A DNA stretch of 20,543 nucleotides. It comes from Endomicrobiia bacterium. GTDB lineage: Bacteria; Elusimicrobiota; Endomicrobiia; Endomicrobiales; Endomicrobiaceae. Location: assembly GCA_025998295.1 (NCBI GenBank), contig BNVT01000010.1, forward strand, positions 1 to 20,543, read 5' to 3'. Each line of letters starts with the position of its first letter. Position 1 is the stretch's first letter. The translations under genes and the position numbers were made by a program. Of this stretch, positions 15,016 to 20,543 are shown piece after piece. Under the pieces are notes generated by a model, which had not been told where the DNA came from, made no database searches, and was given only the letters and a program-made list of their open reading frames with translations.

Positions 15016-15325
15016 GAACCCTCCGAATATAACCTATTGTATGCTCCGGCTCTGCTACTGGCGCTGGTTGTGTCGTGTTTGCTCTTCTAATTCTGTTTTT
15101 GTTCTTTATGCTTCTTTTATTTCTTCTGGCGCTAATGGAGCTGCTGATTTTTCCAATAGATCTCCTTCTGCCTTTGCTCTTTTGTGCTTCTTTTATTTCT
15201 TCTATTTTCTCTGGGGTAGCAGTCCTTCTGTTTACAAGTCCAGCGTTCTTTTTATCGCACGAGCTTAAAGCAAGGCTAAATGCAATAAATATGCTTAATG
15301 CTGCTTTTAGTGTTTTTGTTTTCAT
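14969..15325 (-). CDS. Small putative lipoprotein, unknown function
   Basis: A 118-aa protein with a lipoprotein signal peptide. It has a basic start (MKTKTLK), a hydrophobic stretch to about residue 21, and a lipobox LALSSC placing the lipidated cysteine at 23. The mature part is highly basic (KGRRRSIGKISSS, ARRNKRSIKNKNRIRR) and then Pro/Ala-containing (TTQPAPVAEPEH), suggesting an unstructured linker. The C-terminus (HGKGHMVWVGVAEIA) ends in a zone where another frame encodes a Trp-rich repeat, so the gene may be truncated by a frameshift. ATG at 15325 has AGGAG eight bases upstream, and a near-consensus promoter lies about 50 bases further. I do not recognise the family. Confidence 0.65.
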   Translation of the reverse strand: MKTKTLKAALSIFIAFSLALSSCDKKNAGLVNRRTATPEKIEEIKEAQKSKGRRRSIGKISSSISARRNKRSIKNKNRIRRANTTQPAPVAEPEHTIGYIRRVHGKGHMVWVGVAEIA

Positions 15326-15380
15326 AGACTTTTCTCCTGTTGTTTTGTCATATAATCCCTTTGCTACCTAGCGAGGTTGT

Positions 15381-15409
15381 ATTATAGCTATAAATCTTTT
15401 ATTAAGCAA
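15381..15409 (-). promoter_or_regulatory. Promoter for the lipoprotein gene
   Basis: The minus strand has TTGCTT (15404-15409) and TATAAT (15381-15386) with a 17-base spacer. It lies about 55 bases upstream of the lipoprotein start and directly after the stop of an IS481-like transposase relic. It may have been retained from, or brought near by, the element. Confidence 0.65.
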
Positions 15410-15418
15410 CTATTTGGA

Positions 15419-15960
15419 TTAGAGTTTCTTGTGGAGTCTCATAACATATTTGATATATTTGGACCAGTTGGCATTAAAGATAATCAAAGAATAATGAAGC
15501 GGCGTTTTGTAATTCAAGCTTTTGTGGCGCCGCTTGGTGTTATGCCATTTAAATAATCCCGTATCTGCTCGTTTTGCCTTGCTGCAGTGCTATATACAAT
15601 TCATTCCTATAAAGCTGCTTTTTTATTGTCCTATTAAATCGTTCCATATAAGCGTTACCCTTTGGACTACACGGATAATTCCAAAATGCGTTAATTTATT
15701 TGTTTTTAGATAGCTGTCAACTTGTTTAAATCTCCATGCTTTTTGGACTCATATTTGTTTTCGACGTTCTTTTTCTTTCTTTAGCCCTCTTAACACTCTT
15801 TTGTACGATGACAACATGTAAAACTTGTTGTTTTAAACCTCATATAATTTATTCCAAAGGCATATAGGGACTTAAGTCTCTGTACACCTGCTTCATTATA
15901 CTACTTCAGTCCAATGTGTGTTTTTAGATTTTGCACAGCATCGATGCACTAAAACAGCAA
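15419..15960 (-). pseudogene. IS481-like transposase pseudogene (C-terminal part)
   Basis: The minus strand, in at least two frames, carries the end of an integrase-core (rve/DDE) transposase. It shows THFWNYPCSPKGNAYMERFN then RTIKKQLYRNEL, with the third catalytic Glu in YMERFNRT. After a frameshift come KWHNTKRRHKSLNYKTPLHY and NANWSKYIKYVMR, ending with TAA at 15419-15421. The pattern SPxGNAxxERFNRTI... NTKRRHKSLNYKTP is characteristic of IS481/IS3-type transposases. Upstream, to about 15960, only fragments of the N-terminal part can be guessed and stops abound. No terminal repeats or target duplication could be set with confidence. Confidence 0.75.
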
Positions 15961-16113
15961 TGCTTACTTGTAATATAGTATTTTGTTGGCTCAAAGAAAT
16001 TTCTAGCCTAGATTTCTTAAAGAATAAAAAAGTATGCGGCACACAAAACAGAGGATATTTACAATGGCTTATCTTTTTTATTTAGTAAATTTGCTACAAT
16101 ACTCACTATTACC

Positions 16114-16185
16114 GGGTAGTTAGCTCAGCGGAAGAGCACTCGCCTCACACGCGAGTGGTCGCAGGTTCAAACCCTGCACTACCCA
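16114..16185 (+). tRNA. tRNA-Val (anticodon CAC)
   Basis: A 72-nt cloverleaf. Acceptor GGGTAGT pairs with ACTACCC, followed by discriminator A. The D arm is GCTC-AGCGGAA-GAGC. Anticodon stem CTCGC/GCGAG holds loop CTCACAC, anticodon CAC for valine GUG. The T arm is GCAGG-TTCAAAC-CCTGC. CCA is not encoded, so it must be added after transcription. A TACAAT -10-like hexamer stands at 16095-16100, but no good -35 is seen. Confidence 0.96.
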
Positions 16186-16281
16186 CTTACGATAGTGCGT
16201 AGACTCCGAGCAATCACTGATCACTACAAAAACACTAGCCATGGTGCGCAATTAATTATGGCTAAAAAATCGAGGTGATAC

Positions 16282-16995
16282 ATGGCAAATTTAGAACAAA
16301 ATTTAGATCTGTTAAGAGAATTGCAGGTTTATGATATTAAAATTGACGATATTAAAAGGCAAATCAGTAAGGCTCCATTGTTAATCGAAGAAAAAAACAA
16401 AGCATGGGGAGCTAAAAAATTTGAAATGGATGCAAAAAAGAAAAATTTTGTTGAGTTAAACTCACTAAAAAAAGAGAAAGAATCCCTGCTTGATGCAAAA
16501 GAAAAAGCAATAGATAAACATTCCATGGAATTAAATACTGTTAAATCAAATAACACATATAACGCATTGCTTGCCGAAATAGAGAAAGCAAAGGTCGATA
16601 AAAGCGTTGTTGAAGATGAACTTTTAGAACTTATGGATAAAATAGACAAAGAGTTTGTTGTAGTTAAAGAGATGGAGAAAGAATTAAAAGATTTTGAAAA
16701 TAAAATAAAAATTGATATAAGGGAAGTTGAGGATTCATTAAAGAAGAAAGAGGAAGAGATCTCGGTACTAGAAAACGTAAGAGAAGGGTATAAATTAAAA
16801 GTAAATCAATCTATATTATCCCAATATGATAGATTGCGTTTAGGTAGTAGCAACGGTTTAGGGATAGCCCTTGTTGACGATGAAAGCTGTGGAGTATGCG
16901 GAATGGAACTAAGACCACAGTTGATAAATCAAACGCGTAAGTGTCATGAACTTGTGTTCTGTGATAATTGTTCTAGAATATTATTAAAAAAATAG
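16282..16995 (+). CDS. Coiled-coil C4 zinc-ribbon protein (zf-RING_7 / CdsZ-like)
   Basis: A 237-aa protein. Residues 5-185 are almost entirely heptad-rich and charged, a long antiparallel coiled-coil hairpin. The C-terminus is a zinc ribbon with Cys203-x2-Cys206 (ESCGVCGMELRP) and Cys227-x2-Cys230 (VFCDNCSRIL). This is the architecture of the C4-type zinc-ribbon family (PF02591). Members of it act as nucleic-acid or RNA-handling factors, or as flagellar or secretion chaperones, in different bacteria. The KSNNTYNALLAEIE segment at 88-101 is the conserved turn between helices. ATG at 16282 follows a strong GAGGTGAT Shine-Dalgarno. The RNase P RNA gene starts just after its stop, a pairing seen in several lineages. 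The precise function is unknown. Confidence 0.85.
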   Translation: MANLEQNLDLLRELQVYDIKIDDIKRQISKAPLLIEEKNKAWGAKKFEMDAKKKNFVELNSLKKEKESLLDAKEKAIDKHSMELNTVKSNNTYNALLAEIEKAKVDKSVVEDELLELMDKIDKEFVVVKEMEKELKDFENKIKIDIREVEDSLKKKEEEISVLENVREGYKLKVNQSILSQYDRLRLGSSNGLGIALVDDESCGVCGMELRPQLINQTRKCHELVFCDNCSRILLKK

Positions 16996-17002
16996 AAAAC
17001 TT

Positions 17003-17338
17003 TTATAAAGATGGATACGCAATCGCTTTACATTTACTGTAAAGAGGAAAGTCCGGACTTTAACTGCAAGTATTGCAGTAAACGGTAGCAGGCAATTCCT
17101 GTCGCTTGTAAGAGTAGAGGTGCGAGCAGAGACGCTTTTACCGGAAAACGGGAAAAGTATCCTTGCAAGAGGATAAGATTTTGCAGTAATGCAAAGGGTG
17201 AAACGGCTAAATCCTTACCGGAAAGCAAGGCTGAAGTATAGTCGCTTGATCGTTAAAAGTGATTTTAACGGCAGAGAAATGATTGCACTTTTAAGATTTT
17301 TTAAAAGACAGAATCCGGTGTATAATCCGTCTTTATAG
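17003..17338 (+). ncRNA. rnpB: RNase P RNA
   Basis: This is the catalytic RNA that matures tRNA 5' ends. The universal core GAGGAAAGTCCGG is at 17044-17056. The closing core ACAGAATCCGG is at 17308-17318. The P1 helix is visible as ATAAAGATGGA (about 17005-17015) pairing with TCCGTCTTTAT (17326-17336). Internal conserved pieces include AGAGTAGAGGTGCGAGCAGAGACGC-like and AGGGTGAAACGG segments plus GGAAAGCAAGGCTGAAGTATAG. The layout fits a bacterial type A molecule of about 330 nt. It begins within 15 bases of the end of the upstream zinc-ribbon gene and is probably co-transcribed or has its promoter inside that gene. Confidence 0.93.
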
Positions 17339-17350
17339 AAGTATTACATT

Positions 17351-17459
17351 AAACGCATGAAAGTTTTTTTATTCTTGACTGTCGTCTATAGTGCAAGTAA
17401 ATCTATAGAATTTGCTTTGGGTCTGAAATCAATCGCCCGAGAGATTTTTTCATGCGTTT
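17351..17459. repeat. Inverted repeat between rnpB and rsmH
   Basis: AAACGCATGAAA (17351-17362) returns as the perfect reverse complement TTTCATGCGTTT (17448-17459), separated by 85 bases. The interval 17339-17531 has an open frame starting at 17357, but it overlaps rsmH out of frame and has no ribosome-binding site. There is no trace of mraZ, the gene that usually precedes rsmH. Confidence 0.6.
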
Positions 17460-17531
17460 GTTGTGATATCAACTCTGTTGTTGTTTACAGCTGTAAAAAT
17501 ATTCATTTCCAAGCAGGATTGTTAATAATAA

Positions 17532-18413
17532 ATGTATCATATTCCAATAATGCCTTTAGAGGTATCGCACTATTTAATCAATAAACCTGATGGTTTATAT
17601 GTTGATTGTACATTTGGCGCTGGTGGCCACACTTCATATTTACTTAATAAATTTAAAGACATTAAAATAGTGGCTTTTGATTGGGATGAATACGCTTCAA
17701 ACCAATTTTACGAATCCGAAAAAGAAAAAGATTTTAATGGAAGAGTGACATTTATAAGAGATAATTTTAAAAATATAAAAAAAGCTTTAATGGACATTAA
17801 CATAAGTAAAGTTGATGGTATTTTTGCTGATATCGGCGTTTCTTCAAAGCAGTTTGACGATTTAGACAGAGGTTTTTCGTTTAATTCCAATATTCTTGAT
17901 ATGAGAATGGATAGAAGAAACGAACTTACAGCAAAGGAAGTTATTAATTCTTACTCACATGATGATTTAGCTGATATTTTTTATAAATATGGCGAAGAAT
18001 ATAATTCGAAGCAAATTGCAGATGCAATTCTTAAACGCAGAAAAAGAGGAGTAATAAATACAGCGGTTGAGTTGCAGTCTATAGTTGCTTCTGTAAAAAA
18101 GCCTAGAGGGAAAATAAACCCCGCCACAAAAGTTTTTCAGGCATTGCGAATTTTTGTGAACAACGAACTTGAAAATTTAGAAACTTTACTATCCGATTCT
18201 TCTGAATTATTAAATCTTGGAGGAAGAATTGTGATAATAAGCTTTCACTCGTTAGAAGACAGAATTGTTAAGCGTAATTTAAAGCAAAATTCCCAAGGAG
18301 GAATATATAAAATACTTACAAAAAAAGTCATTACAGCTTCCCGTGAAGAGATAAATATTAATCCTAGGAGCAGAAGTGCAAAAATAAGAGCAGCAGAGAA
18401 AATAAATGTATAA
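17532..18413 (+). CDS. rsmH: 16S rRNA (cytosine-1402-N4)-methyltransferase RsmH
   Basis: A 293-aa SAM-dependent methyltransferase (formerly MraW) acting on C1402 in the 16S decoding centre. It starts MYHIPIMPLEVSHYL like the family. Motif I is YVDCTFGAGGHTSYLL (residues 23-38), with AFDWDE at 48-53. FADIGVSSKQFDDLDRGFSF (98-117) is the RsmH hallmark. KVFQALRIFVNNELENLE and IISFHSLEDRIVKR follow near the C-terminus. Length is slightly under the usual 300-315. The Shine-Dalgarno is weak (AGGA about 12 bases upstream). It overlaps ftsL by 8 bases and starts the rsmH-ftsL-ftsI cluster. Confidence 0.96.
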   Translation: MYHIPIMPLEVSHYLINKPDGLYVDCTFGAGGHTSYLLNKFKDIKIVAFDWDEYASNQFYESEKEKDFNGRVTFIRDNFKNIKKALMDINISKVDGIFADIGVSSKQFDDLDRGFSFNSNILDMRMDRRNELTAKEVINSYSHDDLADIFYKYGEEYNSKQIADAILKRRKRGVINTAVELQSIVASVKKPRGKINPATKVFQALRIFVNNELENLETLLSDSSELLNLGGRIVIISFHSLEDRIVKRNLKQNSQGGIYKILTKKVITASREEININPRSRSAKIRAAEKINV

Positions 18414-18657
18414 ACCATTTTTACTGATTATATTTATAGTTTTTAGCTTGTTTGTTTATCTTTGGCAGCAGAATACTTCAATGAGATTTGCTTATAAAGT
18501 AAGTAGCCTTCAAGCTGAATACAATAAAATTAATTCAGAAAATGATGTTTTAAGATCAAAAATTAATTCGATACTCGCGCTCGAAAAAATGGATAAAATT
18601 GCAAGCGAAAAAGGCCTTTCGCGTCCTGATGAAAAATCTGTAATTTATATTAATTAG
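18406..18657 (+). CDS. ftsL: Cell division protein FtsL-like
   Basis: An 83-aa bitopic membrane protein with a hydrophobic segment at about residues 4-20 (FLLIIFIVFSLFVYLW). A short coiled coil follows (SSLQAEYNKINSENDVLRSK) and the end is polar. Size, topology and position between rsmH and ftsI identify it as FtsL, which with FtsB/DivIC and FtsQ activates the septal FtsWI synthase. Primary sequence in this family is poorly conserved, so the call leans on context. Its start ATGTATAA overlaps the rsmH stop, and ftsI follows after 12 bases. The IASEKGLSRPDE segment near the C-terminus resembles the end of many short FtsL proteins. Confidence 0.82.
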   Translation: MYKPFLLIIFIVFSLFVYLWQQNTSMRFAYKVSSLQAEYNKINSENDVLRSKINSILALEKMDKIASEKGLSRPDEKSVIYIN

Positions 18658-18669
18658 AGTTGTCGTAAA

Positions 18670-20358
18670 ATGATAAGAAATAGCAAAAAAACAATTCACA
18701 GAAAGACTGCGTTGGCTCTTATGACGCTGGCAGTCTTTTTTCTTTTATTTGCGAAACTTATATATGTGCAAATATTGCTTCACGATAAAATAAGTCAGTC
18801 TGTATCAAAAATGGTAAACCGTGAAGATATAGAGCTGCCAAAACGCGGAAATATAGTAGATTCTTGTGGCAAGGCCCTTGTTACAAGTATAAAACAATAC
18901 ACCGTTTTTCTTGATCCTAAGATTATAGAAGATTTTAATAAGGTAAAATCTATTTTGCTTAAAAATGGAATAAAGATTAAAGAAGAAAAAATAAGCGACT
19001 TTAACAACACATCTTACGTGCCCGTGGCTTTTCATATTGATTCGGACATAGTTAATAAAATAAAAAATGAAAAATTAAGAGGCATTGGCTTTGAGAGCAA
19101 ATATACAAGAAGATATCGTGAGGGAAGGTTTCTTTCGCATGTTCTTGGTATAACGGATTGTGATGGCAATGGACTTGAAGGTATTGAAAAACTATACAAT
19201 GAATCTCTCTCTGGAAACAGTGTTGTTACCAAAACCCACAGGGATGGACACGGACATATAATACAAGATAAACTTGTTGACCAATCAAAAGTATGCGGAC
19301 AAGATATCAAGCTAAGCATAGATAGCAATATCCAATTTATAGTAGAACAGGAGTTAAGAAACGCCTTTAAAAAATATAAAGCAAAAAGAGCTGTGTGCAT
19401 AGTGCAAGATCCACAAAAAGGCAGCATCCTTGCTATAGCTTGTCTTCCTGATTGTGATCCTTCAGATAAAATTAAAGATACAACTGCTTTAAGAAATTCA
19501 GCAATAAGCGATGTATACGAACCGGGATCAACTTTTAAGATTGTTCCGATTGCAGCCGCATTGGAAATGGGTAAAGTAAATTTTTCTAGTACCTTCTACC
19601 TAGAAAACGGAAAATTAAAAATTGCAGAACATACAATAAAAGACGATCATAAATCAGAAGGGCGAGCATCTTTAAGCAGAATTATGGAAATGTCGTCAAA
19701 TATAGGTATGGTAAAGATTGCGCAGAAATTAGGAAAAGAAGATTTTTATGAATATATACGAAAATTTGGTTTTTATTCTATGACAGGCATAGATTTAACG
19801 GGAGAAGCAAAAGGTATTTTAATGGATATAAAAAACTGGAATGCTTTAACTTTGCCTACGGTTTCTTTTGGGCAAAGTATAGGAGTTACAGCTATACAGA
19901 TGATAAACGCTTTTTCCGCTATTGCAAACGATGGAGTATTGCTAAAACCTTATATAGTGCAAGAAATAGGAAAATTTGAATCAAAAAATGAAAATAAAAA
20001 AGAAATAAGAAGAGTTGTTTCAGTTCAAACCGCTCGCGCAGTTAAGAAATTGTTAAAAAGCACAGTGGATCTTGGAACTGGAAAAAGCGCTAAAATCGAT
20101 GGGTACACTGTCGGCGGAAAGACAGGTACTGCGCAGAAAGTTGACCCGACGACAAAAACTTATTCCACAAAGTATTATACTGCATCGTTTTGTGGTATGG
20201 TACCAGCAATGAATCCTAAGTTTGTGATACTCGTTATTGTCGACGAGCCAAAAGGAAGCAGTTACTATGCTGCTTCTGTCGCTTCGCCTGTTTTTGCAAA
20301 TATTGCTAAAAGAACGGCTGAATATTTAGATATTGAAAAAGACGATATAGCCAACTAA
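18670..20358 (+). CDS. ftsI: Peptidoglycan transpeptidase FtsI (class B PBP)
   Basis: A 562-aa division-specific penicillin-binding protein that cross-links septal peptidoglycan in partnership with FtsW. A single N-terminal membrane anchor (about 14-37) is followed by the pedestal domain with RGNIVDSCGKAL (59-70). The transpeptidase domain carries all three active-site motifs: STFK with nucleophile Ser287, SSN at 343-345 region (EMSSNIGM), and KTGT at 484-487 (VGGKTGTAQK). No PASTA domains follow, and the length is typical of Gram-negative FtsI. It is the third gene of rsmH-ftsL-ftsI. The next expected gene (murE) is not visible in the remaining 185 bases. Start ATG at 18670; an alternative start inside is unlikely, because the anchor would be lost. 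Confidence 0.95.
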   Translation: MIRNSKKTIHRKTALALMTLAVFFLLFAKLIYVQILLHDKISQSVSKMVNREDIELPKRGNIVDSCGKALVTSIKQYTVFLDPKIIEDFNKVKSILLKNGIKIKEEKISDFNNTSYVPVAFHIDSDIVNKIKNEKLRGIGFESKYTRRYREGRFLSHVLGITDCDGNGLEGIEKLYNESLSGNSVVTKTHRDGHGHIIQDKLVDQSKVCGQDIKLSIDSNIQFIVEQELRNAFKKYKAKRAVCIVQDPQKGSILAIACLPDCDPSDKIKDTTALRNSAISDVYEPGSTFKIVPIAAALEMGKVNFSSTFYLENGKLKIAEHTIKDDHKSEGRASLSRIMEMSSNIGMVKIAQKLGKEDFYEYIRKFGFYSMTGIDLTGEAKGILMDIKNWNALTLPTVSFGQSIGVTAIQMINAFSAIANDGVLLKPYIVQEIGKFESKNENKKEIRRVVSVQTARAVKKLLKSTVDLGTGKSAKIDGYTVGGKTGTAQKVDPTTKTYSTKYYTASFCGMVPAMNPKFVILVIVDEPKGSSYYAASVASPVFANIAKRTAEYLDIEKDDIAN

Positions 20359-20385
20359 GTTTGGTACTGTTGCCATTTAGCATGG

Positions 20386-20405
20386 ATACTCGCTTTCGCG
20401 AGTAT
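20386..20405 (+). other. Strong hairpin after ftsI
   Basis: ATACTCGC-TTTC-GCGAGTAT is a perfect 8-bp stem with a 4-base loop, 27 bases after the ftsI stop. No T run follows on the plus strand, so a classic intrinsic terminator is not supported. It could slow decay of the ftsI mRNA or be a small dispersed palindrome. Confidence 0.6.
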
Positions 20406-20407
20406 GA

Positions 20408-20543
20408 CAAACAAAAACAAGTAAGAAAATTCGTGCTGTTCGTCATAACATTGATAAAGTTTTAATAAACATCTACAGTGACCTTATAGAAGAAAGAGAT
20501 TCTTTTGTGATTGCGGCAGAAAAATGTCTGAATTATCAAAAAA
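20408..20543 (+). other. Partial open frame at window end, unrecognised
   Basis: After a stop at 20405-20407 a frame stays open to the window edge, reading KKIRAVRHNIDKVLINIYSD then LIEERDSFVIAAEKCLNYQ, a helix-forming, charged sequence that looks protein-like. It has no ATG. An ATG at 20404 in the neighbouring frame gives MTNKNK and stops, so a one-base slip in the A-rich stretch 20409-20420 would join them. It may be a broken gene or one with an unusual start. The family is unknown. Confidence 0.3.

Noticed and set aside
17357..17584. A 75-residue frame before rsmH
   Set aside because: It overlaps the conserved rsmH start in another frame, and its first codons sit inside an inverted repeat.
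20386..20405. Rho-independent terminator after ftsI
   Set aside because: The stem is good, but no T run follows on the transcribed strand, so it is listed only as a hairpin.

Overview
The window is a low-GC bacterial chromosome segment (roughly one third G+C by eye) carrying mostly housekeeping genes. Between them lie long gene-free stretches holding decayed insertion sequences (IS), broken small reading frames and repeats. Essential informational, cell-wall and aromatic amino-acid genes are intact, while every transposase is shot through with stops and frameshifts. That combination suggests a genome in reductive decay, such as a host-associated symbiont. The gene set and decay pattern would suit Endomicrobium-type Elusimicrobiota of termite-gut protists. 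That placement is inference from memory and is not proven by the sequence.

Layout. 1-378: deleted copy of an IS5-family element, ending exactly where the gltX stop codon begins. 379-3607 (minus): gltX, a cvpA-like gene and a DUF1015 gene behind one very good promoter. 3830-4195: remnant of an IS1-like transposase whose end overlaps the metF stop. 4173-5322 (minus): metF and a small MetV-type MTHFR_C gene, the methylene-tetrahydrofolate reductase pair. 5435-6163 (minus): two tandemly duplicated SemiSWEET sugar-transporter genes with duplicated leaders. 6372-6585: a broken cysteine/aromatic-rich small gene. 6746-9635 (plus): strong promoter, long leader, then the classical rpsB-tsf-pyrH-frr operon with overlapping or abutting genes. 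9787-12169 (plus): pheA (chorismate mutase/prephenate dehydratase/ACT) and a type I-beta DAHP synthase gene, the entry and the phenylalanine branch of aromatic biosynthesis. 12170-14318: mostly IS debris, with a full-length but ruined IS5-family element bounded by recognisable terminal inverted repeats (12775-14246). 14319-14405 (minus): tRNA-Ser(CGA). 14595-15960: another repeat end, a small lipoprotein gene with an out-of-frame Trp-rich tail in unusually GC-rich DNA, and an IS481-like transposase pseudogene. 16114-16185: tRNA-Val(CAC). 16282-16995: coiled-coil zinc-ribbon protein. 17003-17338: RNase P RNA. 17532-20358: rsmH-ftsL-ftsI, the start of a division and cell-wall cluster, with no mraZ in front.

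Functionally, rpsB/tsf/frr/gltX/two tRNAs/rnpB serve translation and RNA processing. pyrH feeds UTP. metF/metV supply methyl groups for methionine. pheA/aroF make phenylalanine precursors, and rsmH/ftsL/ftsI serve ribosome methylation and septal peptidoglycan synthesis. I see no CRISPR array, phage, toxin-antitoxin module or clear novel defence system. The most interesting observations are the IS ends that coincide with the stop codons of gltX and metF, the duplicated SemiSWEET units, the Trp-rich shifted tail of the lipoprotein, and the micro-duplications inside the IS5-family relics.
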